A stretch of 64,000 nucleotides of DNA, taken from contig NC_080420.1 of the NCBI RefSeq assembly GCF_029873635.1, positions 29,131,032 through 29,195,031 on the forward strand, read 5' to 3'. Under the pieces are notes generated by a model, which was not told the origin of the DNA, did no database searches, and saw nothing but the letters and a program-made list of their open reading frames with translations. Within the stretch, counting starts at the first letter, position 1; each line of letters starts with the position of its first letter. Below are positions 10,505 through 23,264 of this stretch, one piece after another. The translations under genes were made by a program, and so were the position numbers. The DNA comes from Malania oleifera. Taxonomy: Eukaryota > Streptophyta > Magnoliopsida > Santalales > Ximeniaceae.

Positions 10505-13500
10505 GAAAAGTGGTACTTGGATAGCGGGTGTTCAAGACACATGACCGAAGATAGAACCAAGTTCACCACATTAACTCAAAAAGATGGGGGATACATAACC
10601 TTCGGTGACAATGCCAAAGGTAAAATTGTTGGAATTGGTAAAATAGGTAAAAAAAAACCCTCTCTAACTATTGATGATGTGTTGTTAGTAGATGGTCTAA
10701 AGCATAATCTTAAGTATTAGTCAACTTAGTGATAAAGGATTTGAAATTATCTTTAAGGAAGACAAATGCATAATACAAAACCCTAAGAATAATGAAATTC
10801 TATTCGCAGCACATAGAATAAACAATGTGTATTGCATAAACCTTGATAATCTAATATCTCAAGATGCAACTTGCATGGCTGCCCTAAATGAAAATAGATG
10901 GCTTTGGCATAGAAGATTAGGACAAACTAGCATGGACATCCTATCTAAACTATCAAATAAAAATTTAGTGAAAGGTTTACCAAATACTTAAGTTTATCAA
11001 AGATAAAATTTGTGATTCTTGTCAACTAGGAAAACAAGTCAAGACAAGTTTTAAAAAGAAGAAACACATATCAACTAGTAGACTCTTAGAACTCATACAC
11101 TTAGACTTGTTTGGACCTTCTAGAACTCAAAGCTTAGGTGGAAAATAATATGCTTTTGTGATTGTTGATGACTATTCTAGATATACATAAGTATTGTTTT
11201 TAGCCAACAAAAATGAAGCTTGTGATGTGTTAATAACTCTATGCAAGAAACTTCAAAATGAGAAAGGTTATAATGTCACTAACTTTAGGAGTGATCAAGA
11301 AAGAGAATTCAAAAATAAAGATGTCGAAAAATTTGTAACGATCATGGCATAAACCATAATTTCTCAACACCTAGAACTCCACAACAAAATGGAGTTGTTG
11401 AAAGGAAAAATAGAACCCTTCAAGAAATGGCTAGAACCATGTTAAATGAAAACAATTTACCTAAGTATTTTTGGGCTAAAGCTGTAAATACAACTTGTTA
11501 TGTAATAAATAGGGTATCTATTAGATCAAGTCTAAACAAGACACCTTATGAATTATGGAAAGGGAGAAGGTCTAACATAGCTTACTTCCATGTATTTGGG
11601 TGTAAATGTTTTGTTCTAAATAACAAAGATGACTTAGGGAAATTTGATGTCAAATCAGATGAAAGTATTTTCTTAGGATATGCTACAAATAGTAAAGCCT
11701 ATAGGATCTATAATAAAAGAACAATTACTATCAATGAATCAATACATGTAACTTTTAATGAATCAAATCCCTTTGAAAATGAAATCAAGAAAGATGAAAA
11801 CGAGGATATCTCACAAAAGGTGGAAAATCTTGAAATTAAAGAAGAAAAATGAGAAAACAATGGAGAAGCTTCAAAAGAAAAACCCACAGAAAATCAAGAA
11901 TTACCAAAAGAATGGAAATACGTAAGAAACCATCCTCAAGATCAAATCATTGGAGAACCTTCAAGAGGTGTAATCACTAGATCATCATTTAAGAATATAT
12001 GCAACCATTATGCTTTCCTATCTCAAGATGAACCTAAAAATGTAGAAGAAGAATTAAATGATGATTTATGGATTATGGCTATGCAAGAAGAGCTTAATCA
12101 ATTTGAAAGAAGTCAAGTATGGCAATTAGTTCCCAAACCTAAAGATCATTCAATCATAGGAACTAAATGAGTCTTTAGAAATAAGAAAGATGAAAATGGG
12201 ACAGTTGTTAGAAACAAGGCTAGGCTAGTAGCTCAAGGATATAATCAAGAAGAAGGTATTGACTATGATGGAAACTTTTGCCCCTGTAGCAATAATGGAA
12301 GCAATTAGAATGCTCCTAGCCTATGCAACCCATAAGGAATTCAAGCTATATCAAATGGATGTAAAAAGTTCTTTCTTAAATGGGTATATAAATGAAGAGG
12401 TTTATGTAAAACAACCACTAGGTTTTGATGACCTAAAACATCCCAATCATGTATTTAGATTAACTAAAGTCTTGTATGGTTTAAAACAAACTCCTAGATC
12501 TTGGTATGAGAGACTAAGTAAATTTTCACTTAATTAAAAATGATTTTTTAAGAGGAAAGGTAAACAGTACCCTTTTCATAAAGACCAAAAATAAAGATAT
12601 GTTAACAGTTCAAATCTATGTTGATGATATCATATTTGGTGCTACAAATGAAGAACTATGTAAAGATTTTGCAACATGTATGCAAAAAGAGTTTGAAATA
12701 AGTATGATAGGAGAGTTAAATTACTTCCTAGGGTTACAAATCAAATAAGCCAAAAATGGAACATTCATAAATCAAGCAAAATATAATAAAGATATACAGA
12801 AAAAGTTTGTTATGGAAGAAAGTAAACCCATAGGAACCCCTATGAGCACCTCAACAAGCTTTGATAAAGATGAAAAGTGAAAACGGGTAAACACAAAACA
12901 TTATCGAGGAATGACAGGCAGTTTACTATATTTAACAACTAGTAGACTCGATATCATGTTTAATGTGAGCATGTGCGCTAGATTTCAATCAGCACCTAAG
13001 GAATCTCATCAAATTGCAGTCAAAAGAATTCTAAGATACTTGATAGGAACCCTTGATCTAGGTTTGTGGTATCCAAAGAAAACTGATTTTGAAATGATAA
13101 GCTATTCAGATGCGGATTATGCCAGATGTAAAATAGATAAAAAGAGCACTAGTGCTACTTGTCATTTTCTAGGACACTCACTAGTCTCTTAGTTTTCGAA
13201 AAAGCAAAATCCATAGCATTATCCACGGCTGAAGCTAAATACATAGCAGCTGGGAGTTGTTGTGCACAAACACTATATATGAAACAACAACTAAAAGACT
13301 TCAATCTTGAATACCAAACAATTCCAATTAAGTATGACAATACAAGTGCTATAAATATTTCAAAAAATCCAATATCTCACTCAAGAACTAAACACATTGA
13401 TATTAGACATCATTTCTTGAGAGATAATGTTCAAAAGGAGGAAATAATTCTTGAGTTTGTCAATACAAATGATCAATTAGCTGATATATTTACAAAAGCA

Positions 13501-13569
13501 TTACTAGAAGATCTATTTGTATTTATTAGACGAGAATTAGGAATGTTACATATACGTGAAGTCAACTAG
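10505..13569 (+). pseudogene. Copia pol, element C: PR-IN-RT-RNase H
   Basis: The polyprotein that matures, integrates and reverse-transcribes the element. The aspartic protease begins WYLDSGCSRHMT, with DSG at 10,520-10,528. The GAG-pre-integrase domain is near 10,890-11,000. The integrase core shows HLDLFGP, SDQEREF and NGVVERKNRT, so the D,D,E residues are all present. RT has [24 protein letters not shown] and YVDD at 12,617-12,628. RNase H has YSDADYA and IALSTAEAKY near 13,110-13,250 and ends at 13,569. Stops or shifts occur near 10,715, 11,145, 11,190, 11,335, 12,168, 12,537, 12,746, 12,880 and 13,190. The frames are otherwise clear. Domain order is that of Ty1/copia. Confidence 0.9.
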
Positions 13570-13901
13570 AAGAGACAACAGAAAAATATGCAAGCAGCTT
13601 GCATAGCAGGCGACTGCTAGCTGATTAGCAGACGCCTGATAGGCTACTGCCTGTTGAAATATAACTCAACAGGCGCCTAACCCTTCGAAGACAAGCGTCA
13701 GTTGAGTGGTAATTCAATTCTAAAACACGTGAAAAACACAACTTTTTAAACCCCAACCTCCTATTAACTCTTCTATACCTCTCAAAAATCCTTTCTTTCC
13801 TCTTTACTTCTCCATTCTCCTTCTTAAATATGTCCCTTACTCCATCACCACCTCACCACATCAAACCCTTATCCTCCTCAACCTAGGGTTTCGATTTCAA
13901 A
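13570..13901 (+). other. Spacer between pol and ORF3 of element C
   Basis: About 330 bp without a gene. It carries CAGGCGACTGC / CAGACGCCTGA / CAGGCGCCTAA motifs (about 13,608-13,690) like those of the U3 array, then a pyrimidine-rich stretch before the ORF3 ATG. Element B has the same layout at 20,300-20,751. Confidence 0.5.
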
Positions 13902-15147
13902 ATGCCAAGAATAAAACCACCGAAAATAAGGAAAAAGCTTCCTCCTCCCACTCAACAAGCAACGATGAAGTAGAGAAATGGTAGGTCTCCTCTCACACCA
14001 AATCATTGTATCGAAATCACATTTCAACCATTGATCCAAAATTTGGTAAAGTCCTGGATATTCCCTTCTTTGAATCAAATTTTCCTGAAATCCTAGATTT
14101 GTTCAAAGACATCGGATGGGATAAATTTATTAAACACCAAGCCAAAGGGTATTATCCTGATTTGACCAAAAAATTTTATATAAATTTGGTGAAGAAGAAG
14201 GAAGGTATTTCTACCAATCTCCTAGAACAAACCATCACCCTTACAAGGTATTTCTTCGCATAAAGAGTGGTGAATTCAAGTGCAATCCCATTGAAAAACA
14301 ATGGATTATGGAACAGGGATTCACTCCACAAGAGTTTTTGCCACTTGTAATGATTGATCCTCTTATTTAGTTTGGCAATCCTCCACTCTATAAGCAGCTC
14401 AATTTACAAGCTTTAATTATATACAAACTCATTGCCTACAATGTCCTTCCTAGAGCGAGATCATATGATCATGTGTCCTCTTTGGATTGTTTTGTAATGT
14501 GGTGCCTACTCAAAGGAAAGAAGTTGGATTTAGCAAGTTTGATGCTTAAATGGATGGTCATAAAGTTGGAAGCTCCTAGAATTGTACTTCCTTATGGAGG
14601 AATACTCTTTTTAATTTTTGCTCACTTTCAAGTCCTCACACCATCTTCCAAACAAGTGAAAAGAACCCATTATGATTTATTCTCCTCAACCACACTAAAA
14701 TTGATTGGTTACAAGAAGTACACTCAAGGATGGTTGTATAAAGGAAATAGGCCTGCACAACCGGGGCCAGAAAACTCTAATCCCACCCCTGAAGAAGCTA
14801 ATATTCCTGCATGGTTCATTCCCTTCTACTAGCATTATTCTAGCTTTAGCTCTGACATGTGAACTGGTCTCACTTCACTTCAAGAAAAAGTCACCACTAT
14901 GGACACTAAGTACTCATCACTAGATCAGCGTCTGGAAAAGATAGAACAACATATCACTAGTGCAGCCCCCATGGATATCAGTTCATCACCTGTTAGTGAA
15001 GCTGAATCCGATGAAGAATCAGAGAAACGTGATGAAGCATCTAAAGAAAAATCTAATGAGGACTCTTTTGAAGAGACTGAGGAAGAAGGAGAAGCTTCTA
15101 AAGGAAAAAGTTCCAAAGGAAAAGAAGTAGCTAAAGATAATACTTAA
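13902..15147 (+). pseudogene. Third (post-pol) ORF of element C
   Basis: A separate frame after pol, as in SIRE-like copia elements, where it has been called envelope-like. The ATG at 13,902 gives MPRIKPPKIRKK, followed by a stop near 13,971. Open stretches (14,006-14,263, 14,473-14,832, 14,899-15,147) then hold ILDLFKDIGWDKFI, KKFYINL, QGFTPQEFLPL, SLDCFVMWCLLKGKKLDL and YTQGWLYKG. These recall the 'putative plant transposon protein' domain (my recollection of PF20167; not searched). The C-terminus is a predicted coiled coil (YSSLDQRLEKIEQHI), then Glu/Ser/Lys-rich. I see no convincing transmembrane segment or signal peptide, so an envelope role is not supported by sequence. ORF3 of B aligns with it. 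Confidence 0.7.
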
Positions 15148-15554
15148 GAATCTGATGCTTATTTATGCTTATCTATGATGTTTTGTAGCTTTTAAAAACT
15201 TTGACTTTTGTTAATATTTTGCTGATGTATTGTACACTTACTCTTTTTATGGTTGTATTATTTCCTTTTTGATTGATGTCAAAAAGGGGAGTATATGTAT
15301 GAGCAAAATATGGTTATGGTATGTATGTTTTGGAATATATTATGTTTATGGAATATGTTGGAATATGTTTATATTTATGTAAAATGGGGGATTATGCATG
15401 ATGATTATGAAATGATGATTTTATATAGAAGCATCTTTAATTGTGAAGTTTTTGAAATTGTTCTTTAATGTTATATTATCTTTGAAAATTTATGCTTATT
15501 GTAAGGAGGAGACTTTTAAAGTTCACCTATCTTTTCTCCTTATTTGTCATCATC
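15148..15554 (+). other. 3' untranslated region of element C with extra G-rich tracts
   Basis: T-rich, no ORF. PPT-like purine runs at about 15,281-15,292 (AAAAAGGGGAG) and 15,500-15,511 (TAAGGAGGAGAC) precede the true PPT. B has the same three-tract arrangement. Confidence 0.5.
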
Positions 15555-15568
15555 AAAAAGAGGGAGAT
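15555..15568 (+). other. Polypurine tract of element C
   Basis: AAAAAGAGGGAGAT directly abutting the TG of the 3' LTR; primes plus-strand DNA synthesis in LTR elements. Confidence 0.85.
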
Positions 15569-16012
15569 TGTTGGCTTAACCAAGGCTTACGACTCTTGAT
15601 TTTGATGATAAAAAAGTAAGGTTATTTAATGTTCTTTAAATTTGTGATATTTCAGATATTGAAACAAAAGCATACTTCACGAAGACAAGTGATCAATTCT
15701 GAAAGCTTAAGAGACATAAATGGAAAGACTCAAAGATCACAAGAACATTGAAAGCTTATATCAACTCATGTGATCAATATTGAAAATTCAAGAACTCAAA
15801 GCAACAACTTCATGAAGTTTTTCAAAGAGTTCAAAAGAAATGAAGAGAGTCAATAGGAAATTTATTATAAGTACTTCGAGTATTTTCAAATTATGAAACT
15901 TCATTTTGAAGCTCATCAGGAATGAAGAGACCTAGAGATACTTTTTAAAAAAAAAAAAAAATCTTGGAACATATTTTTCAAAGAAAATAAATTAACATTC
16001 CAAGAATAGATA

Positions 16013-16093
<81 letters not shown>

Positions 16094-17525
16094 ATCATAT
16101 CTTAAAAGTAAGGATTTTTACCTTACATGCGCCTGACTGCACATGGTAAGTAGGTTGCCACTTTAAAGCCTTTTAAAATAATAGAAGGTCACAGGCTACT
16201 ATCTAGGTCTTGACAAGTGCCTGACAGTGCAAAATGAGAAGCCTGACAAGGTTTCACCAGGATACTGTTACCCTTCTGCCCATTTTTTTAAAATAGGGAA
16301 TTTTAGTGACAGACGACTACCACCCTATTGCATGTGTATTTTATTTGTATAATTCATGGGCAAGCGACTGACGAGAACCCCTCAGGCTACTGTCACACGA
16401 CAGATTTTAAATTTCATAACGAACATATTTTTGAAAAATAAATTACTTGGGACTCAAACTTGTTCAAAACTTGGACACTACTCCAAGTAAACTTGGGGAA
16501 TAAGTTAGAAACTTTTCTAAATCTACAAATACCCCTCAAGATAAATTACTTCAATGACCAAGAATCAATTACAGCTCTCGTACTCTCTCAATTTCTTTCA
16601 AACTCTCAACGGCTCTCTCACTCTCAACTTGCTCAAAAATTACTGAGGCTTTGCTGACTCTCAATCTTTAGTATTGTGCTACAATTCTAAATTCTTTCAT
16701 CCATTGGAAGAATCCTTCAATGATATACTCTTGGGGCTTCAATCTAAATTTCATATTTGATTTTCTTTGAAGTATATAGCTCTAAATTTGTACTAATCAA
16801 CTCTTTTGAGAGCATCTCTTGTACACCTTGTTTCAAATCTTGTCTTGTAGATTAATTGATGGTTTGAGTGCTTGAATCATTGGACCGAATGAGGGAATAT
16901 CGTTTGGAGAGGCGGGCTCTAGCCTAATTAAGGAGTGGTTGTAATAGTATTGTTCCGCCTGGCAAAGGAACTATTATAGTGGAATCCTTTAGTAGTTTGC
17001 AAAAGGCGAGGACATAGGCTAGGGATAAGCCGAACCACGTAAAAACTTGGTGTTTTTCTCTCTGCTTTACTCTTTACTTTCTGCACGATATTTTTATTTC
17101 TTGAATGCATATTGCTGATTGTAGGGCTTAAGTAAAAAATTCAGAGAAGACTCTTAATTTTAGAAAGTACATTTTTAATTAACCTTTTGCGAAAACTCAT
17201 AAGGGAGTACGTTGGTTAATTTGTGAAAATCTTGGTTAAGAGAGCGCATTACAAATCAAAATCAAAACAGGGCGTGAATATAAACACAAGGCTGCTACCA
17301 AAAGCTGAAAGCATCAAGTTCTTGATTGATTTATTGATTTTGATATTGTGGTTGATTGGATTGTTTAATTTTCAATACTTTGTGGTGCTTTTTGGTTGTG
17401 ATTATAAATTGATTGATTTACTTACATTTTTTTTGTTGCACTAAAAAAATAAAGAAGTTAAAAAAAAACTTAAATTTTTAATTAACCCAATTCACCCTCC
17501 TCTTGGGAACGCTATTCTAATTTTA
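15569..17525 (+). repeat. 3' LTR of copia element C
   Basis: 1,957 bp, matching 6696-8635. Ends TTTTA (terminal CA mutated to TA) just before GTATT. Its (GA)n tract (16,016-16,091) is about 75 bp, against about 43 bp in the 5' LTR. Confidence 0.92.
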
Positions 17526-17530
17526 GTATT
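17526..17530 (+). repeat. Target-site duplication of element C, right copy (GTATT)
   Basis: Identical to 6691-6695. Confidence 0.9.
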
Positions 17531-20299
17531 GAACCCTTCTTGTAGGTTTGCCTTAGGACAACCACATCTAAAGGCAAATGGTACTTGGACAACGGGTGTT
17601 CTAGACATGTGACCAGGGATAAATCCAAGTTCACCTCATTAAAGCCAAAATATGGTGGATACGTTACATTCGAAGACAATGCAAAAGGAAAAATCATTGG
17701 GATCGGTAAGATAGGTAAAGAACCTTCCCTTACCATTGATGATGTGTTATTGGTAGATGGTTTAAAACATAACCTATTAAGCATAAGTCAATTGAGTGAC
17801 AAAGGATTTGATATACTTTTCAAGTAAGACAAATGCATTGTTGAAAATAGATAAAAACAAAATATTCTATTCACCGCTAGAAGAATTGACAATATATTGC
17901 ATAAATTTTGAAAAGTTAAAATACCAAAACATCACATGCTTAGCAACTATGAATGTGGCAAGTTGGTTATGGCATAGAAGGCTAGGTCATGCAAGTATGG
18001 ACTTACTATCAAAACTAGTTAAGAAGAACTTAGTTAGAGGACTACCTAGTACAAAGTTTGTTAAAAAATAAAATGTGTGATGCTTGTCAATTAGGAAAAC
18101 AAACTAAGACTAGCTTTAAGAATAAGAAACACATCTCCACTAGTAAGAGCTTATTCACTTAGACTTATTTGGTCCCACTAGGACTCAAAGTATAGGAGCA
18201 AGGCAATATGCTTTCGTCATTGTTGATGACTACTCCAGGTTTACCTAGGTACTCTTTCTAGCCTCAAAAGATGAAGCATATAACACCTTGATAAACTTGT
18301 GTAAAATACTTCAAAATGAAAAGGACTATAGTGTCTTAAACATAATAAGTGATCAAGGAAGAGAATTTAATAATAAAGATGTTGAAAAATTTTGCAATGA
18401 ACATGGAATTAGACACAACTTTTCAGCGCCTAGAACTTCACAACAAAATGGACTCGTTGAAAGAAAAAATAGAACCCTTCAAGAAATGGCTAGGACAACG
18501 TTAAATGAAAACAAACCACCTAAATAGTTTTGGGCTGAAGCGGTTAACACCACATGTTATGTAATAAATAGAGTGTCAATTAGATCAAACCTAAATAAAA
18601 CCCCCTATGAATTAGGGAAAGGAAGAAAACCTAACATAGCTTACTTTCATGTTTTTGGATGTAAGTGTTTTTCGCTTAATGACAAAGATGACTTAGGGAA
18701 ATTTGATGCTAAGTCAGATGAAGGAATCTTTCTAAGATGTGCAGCAAATAGTAAAGTTTTTAGAGTCTATAATTGGAGAAAACTAACAATTATTGAATCA
18801 ATCCATGTAACCTTTGATGAATCTAATCCTTTTACAAAAGAAATTGAGAATGAAGAAAAAGATGATGCTTCACAAAAACTAAAAGATCCAGAAATCAAAG
18901 AAGAAAAAGAAGAGAAAAACGAAGGAACTCCAAATGATGATCCTATAAAAATTTTGAGTTGCCAAAGGAATGGAAATATGTAAGAAATCACCCTAAAGAT
19001 CAAATCATAGGAGAACCTACTAGAGGAGTAACTACTAGATCATCATTGAAGAACTTATGTAATCACTATGCATTTTTATCACAAGAAGAACCTAAAAACA
19101 TAGATGAAGCTTTAAGTGATGATTCTTGGATAATGGCTATGCAAGAAGAATTGAATCGATTTGAAAGAAATAGAGTATGGAAACTAGTTCCTAGACCCGA
19201 TGACCACTCAATAATTGGAACTAAATGGGTATTTAGGAATAAAAAGGATGAAAATGGCATATCTGTAAGGAATAAAGTAAGACTTGTAGGTCAAGGATAC
19301 AATCAAAAAGAAGGAATAGACTATGATGAGACTTTTTCTCCCATAGCAAGAATGGAAGCTATTAGAATGTTGTTAGCATATGCATCTCATAAAGAATTCG
19401 AATTATATGAAATGGATGTAGAAAGTGCTTTTCTAAATGGTTTCATAAATGAAGAAGTTTACGTGGAACAATCTTCTGGTTTTGAGGACATAAAGAATCC
19501 CGATCATGTATTTACATTAACAAATGTACAGGTTAAAACAAGCTCCTAGAGCTTGGTATGAAAGATTGAGCGGATTCTTACTTGAAAATGGCTTCTCAAG
19601 AGGAATGGTGGATAACACATTATTCATTAAAACCATAAATGAAGACATGCTTATCATACAAATCTATGTTGATAATATTATATTTGGTGCCACAAATGAT
19701 GAATTATGTAAGGAATTTGCAAAGTGTATGCAAGATGAGTTTGAAATGAGTATGATGAGAGAGTTAAATTACTTCTTAGGATTACAAATCAAGCAAGCTA
19801 AAAATGGAACGTTTATAAATCAATCAAAATATATAAGAGATATGCTTAAAAAGTTTGACATGGAAGGAAGTAAGCCCATAGGAATCCCCATGAGTACCTC
19901 TACAAGCAAGACTTGTCACTTTCAGGATGGTTTCTTGTTTCTTAGTTTTCCAAGAAACAAAATTTTGTACCTTTATCAACCGCTAAAGCTAAGTATGTGG
20001 CAGCAGGTAGTTGTTGTGCACAGACACTCTATATGAATCAACAATTAAAAGACTTTAATTTAGAGTACTCGGCCATACCAATTAAGTGTGATAATACAAG
20101 TGTAATAAACATTTCAAAAAATCTGATGTCACACTCAAGAACTAAGTATATTGATATAAAACATCACTTTCTAAGAGATCACGTACAAAAAGAAGACATA
20201 TTACTTGAATTCATAAATACAAACGATTAATGGGCGGATATTTTCACAAAACCCCTTCCCGAAGAGAGATTTATATCAATTAGAATAGAACTTGGTTAA
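17531..20299 (+). pseudogene. Copia pol, element B: PR-IN-RT-RNase H, inactivated
   Basis: Continues B after the C insertion. Protease reads WYLDNGCSRHVT, so the catalytic DSG is DNG (17,588-17,596). GAG-pre-integrase (WLWHRRLGHASMD) lies near 17,960. Integrase has HLDLFGP, SDQGREF and NGLVERKNRT, the D,D,E triad. RT runs about 19,100-19,850 with DVESAFLNGF and RLKQAPRAWYERL, but the active site is YVDN (19,665-19,676). Compared with C, about 290 bp of the RT/RNase H junction is missing at 19,902, so the YSDADY block is gone, while the C-terminal half from TCHF to KPLPEERF remains. Frameshifts occur near 17,825, 18,150, 18,525, 18,955 and 19,530. Ends at TAA 20,299. Confidence 0.88.
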
Positions 20300-20751
20300 T
20301 TACACAGTGGGTAAGTTGTTTAAGAAGAGTTCATGTTAAGTGAAAAGGAAATTTTTAAATAATTAAGGGGGTCAGCGACTGAGCTTGAAAGCTCAGTCAA
20401 CCAAGTAGTGTAAATTGGAGGGTCAGGGGCCTGAGCCATCTGACCTTAGGCGACTGATGTATCACTGCCTATTAAAAATTGAATTTTATAAATTGTCAGG
20501 CGGCTGAGCCTAAATCATCAAGCGCCTGAGCTTGTGGGGCTATATATATTTTAAGCGCTAAAAACCCTAACTTTTTAGATTCTAGGCTACTAACCTCTGT
20601 CCTATCACTCACCCAAGCCTTCTTCTCTTGGTCTCCCTCAATTCTTAACATAAAATCCCTCGAATCAAAGCCTCACAATCACTCTCCTACAGATTTTCCC
20701 ACGTTTTCTAGGGTTTCACTTGGCTAGTTCGGTTGCTCCTCCATAATCAAG
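20300..20751 (+). other. Spacer between pol and ORF3 of element B
   Basis: No gene. Holds CAGCGACTGAGC-type motif copies (20,374-20,545) like those in the LTR arrays, then a pyrimidine-rich leader. Confidence 0.5.
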
Positions 20752-21385
20752 ATGCCTCGCACCAAAACAAAGGCAAACCAACGTGCTTCTTTAGAAAGAG
20801 ATGATGGTAACATCGAACAATGGCTCGTAACTCTTCCAATGAAGCATCGATACTGAACTCACCTTCGTTCTATAGAACCAATCTTCAGTAAAATTCTTGA
20901 TACCTCCTTCTTTCGTTCTGAATTTCCTAACATCCTGCCGATGTTTCAAGAAATTAGCTAGAAGAACTTTGTTGTTTACCAATCAAAATGGTTGTATCCT
21001 AACTTAGTGAAAATATTTTATGCGAATATGATACATGGAGAAAACGTATTAGCCACTAAGGTTAGGAGAAAGAGGATAGTCCTAACCCCACAACCTTTGG
21101 CTCCTATTCTGCAAATCAGCCCTGGAGAATTTAAATGTCCAGCACTTGCTCAAACTTGGATTTTGGAGCAAGGTTTCACTCCTGAGGAATTTTTACCGCT
21201 GATAATGGTAGAGGAACCGATATACTTTGGACATCCTCCAATGTATAAATAGCCAAACCTACAAGTTCAAATCCTTTAGAAAATCATCACAAACAATATC
21301 CTACCCCAAGCCAGTTCATATGATCACATCTCCTACATTGATTGCTTTGTGCTATGGTGTTTGCTGAAAGGGAAGAAACTCGATC
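20752..21385 (+). pseudogene. ORF3 of element B, N-terminal part
   Basis: The ATG in GATGCCTCGCACC gives MPRTKTKANQ. Stops appear near 20,853 and 20,960. The 20,992-21,252 stretch (LVKIFYANM, QGFTPEEFLPLIM, FGHPPMYK) and the later YIDCFVLWCLLKGKKLDL align with ORF3 of C. G1 inserts directly after the KKLDL codons. The rest of the ORF is at 30,231. Confidence 0.7.
21381..21385. repeat. Target-site duplication of gypsy G1, left copy (CGATC)
   Basis: CGATC before the TG of the G1 LTR; identical CGATC at 30,226-30,230. Confidence 0.9.
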
Positions 21386-23224
21386 TGTAATGCCCCAGCC
21401 CTTAGTACGGCCCTAGAGTGCTACTATACATACATATCCTGTACAAATCCTGATAACATACATAACCACCCACCCTAAACAAGGACATACGAGTATTCAA
21501 TAATGATCTGTACTCACACATATTGTGGAAAACATAAATCATTCATATGGATTCTAATAGACATACTAGAGTATCTAAATGTTCTTTACATATATTCAAC
21601 CATACGTAAAGCATAAACTATATTACATTCCCAAAAACCAACCAAGCTGACAACCCAGTACTCGTACAGAAACTTACGCTAACTAACAAGACCCTACACT
21701 CCACGGCCTCTCTAGACGACTAAGACCGATATCTTGTAGCTCTTGAAAAAAAGGTTGTAAGATTGGGGTGAGACACTTCTCAAAAAGGAGGAAGATATTA
21801 CATCATTGTGTGACTGTACAGTTATATTGTTATTTGAAAACAGTTACACAGATTACACATTCTCAATACTATAATATGTATATATATTCCTGATAATATA
21901 AAACCAAGCATCATTACAAGTGAGAGTTCCCAGGAATAGGCTAGGGTACAGGCCCATACACTGTACGATCCCTCCGCCGGTACTCATACCTGTGACTCTA
22001 CCCAATAAAGCCTTTAAATCATGTATATGCATATTTAGAATACCGACCATCTCAAAACTATCATAATTATGCCAGTAACTCCCCGTGGCAAGGGGTTGTG
22101 AGCTAAGAAAACACTGATCGAGCCCTATACGTACAGGCATCGTTAGGCTTCCTATCATACTGCAGTCCAACTTGGCCATCACCACGCTGATCCCTTTTGA
22201 CCAGTGGCCTTTCTTACCAAGCTTACTACTAGGTACCCACACTGAACAATAACTACATGTGGTTGCACTATACCTCTGTTTTGGCAACGGTACCAAGCCT
22301 ACATAATATAAGTGTTTTAAGGTTTCATATATTATTGAGACATGCTGCGGTCTCAATATCATATATACAATTTACTTTAAAACTTAATAACTTGTGCAAT
22401 TCCAGTATTTTCACAATCTCATTCATGCATACTTTCATTCATATTGTGGTAAAAATCGGCTCATAACCTCTCGATTTTACCCTTTTCTTATACTTGGCAC
22501 AGTATCAAACCGGCACCTATTTTTTGCAATTTCTGATAACCACTTGGAACTTTAGTCCCAATAGTTCATATACATGCATCTCAAATCAGTATAGAATCAA
22601 TTCATATCATACGTCACAGTTATTTGCTCATATATATACATTTCATATTAACTAGATCGTAAAATATCATTTATGCTGCTATTAAGAGTTTCAAGCATCT
22701 CCTACTTTAGTTCTAGTACAAATAAAGTAGTTTATGAAATTTGGAGATCATATACCAAAAATCCAACTTTTGCCAAAATCGTAAAATCTTGAAAATCGTA
22801 AGAATCAGCATTTATACCCAGTAAAACTTTGCAAATAAGCGGTCAATAAGTACATATAAACATAAGCTACATATCCTGTGGTTTCTTTTTTTAAAAATAC
22901 TGATGTAGACAAATCCCCTTACATTAATCCCAAAAACCAAACCACGAACAAATCGTTCCAAAACAACAACTTGGGATCCCCGAAACCTAAAAACCGAAGA
23001 ACATTACTTCGCTATAATCTCGACTACTACATAACTACCGAATCAAAAACGATATCAAACCCTTACCTTGATTTTAGGAAAAAACTTAATAATCCTCAGA
23101 TTGAAAATTTGATCCCCTATAACTGTAGAGATTCTCCTCCTAACCCACGTGGTGATGTCGGATTGTTGATTTCGACAACTGCATGGAATCTTAAAGAGAG
23201 AGATGGTTGGTTGGTGTCCTAGAA

Positions 23225-23264
<40 letters not shown>

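Larger units (their letters stand above)
6696..17525 (+). mobile_element. Copia element C, complete SIRE-like structure nested in B
   Basis: A 10,830-bp Ty1/copia element: 5' LTR, PBS, gag, PR-IN-RT-RNase H, a third ORF after pol, PPT and 3' LTR, flanked by GTATT. The domain order IN before RT is diagnostic of copia. Long LTRs plus an extra post-pol ORF fit the SIRE/Maximus lineage (inference from structure). The first ~165 bp of the two LTRs differ at about 11 positions by eye, so the insertion is not recent. Several stops and frameshifts make it non-autonomous, although PR DSG, the integrase triad and RT YVDD are preserved. Confidence 0.92.

Noticed and set aside
15916-16098. Leu/Ser repeat ORF on the minus strand
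   Set aside because: Translation of the (GA)n tract in LTR C.
21853-22362. 169-codon minus-strand ORF in the G1 LTR (related frame at 28,564-28,836)
   Set aside because: It lies wholly inside an LTR, is broken in the sister LTR, and resembles no protein family; a chance frame.
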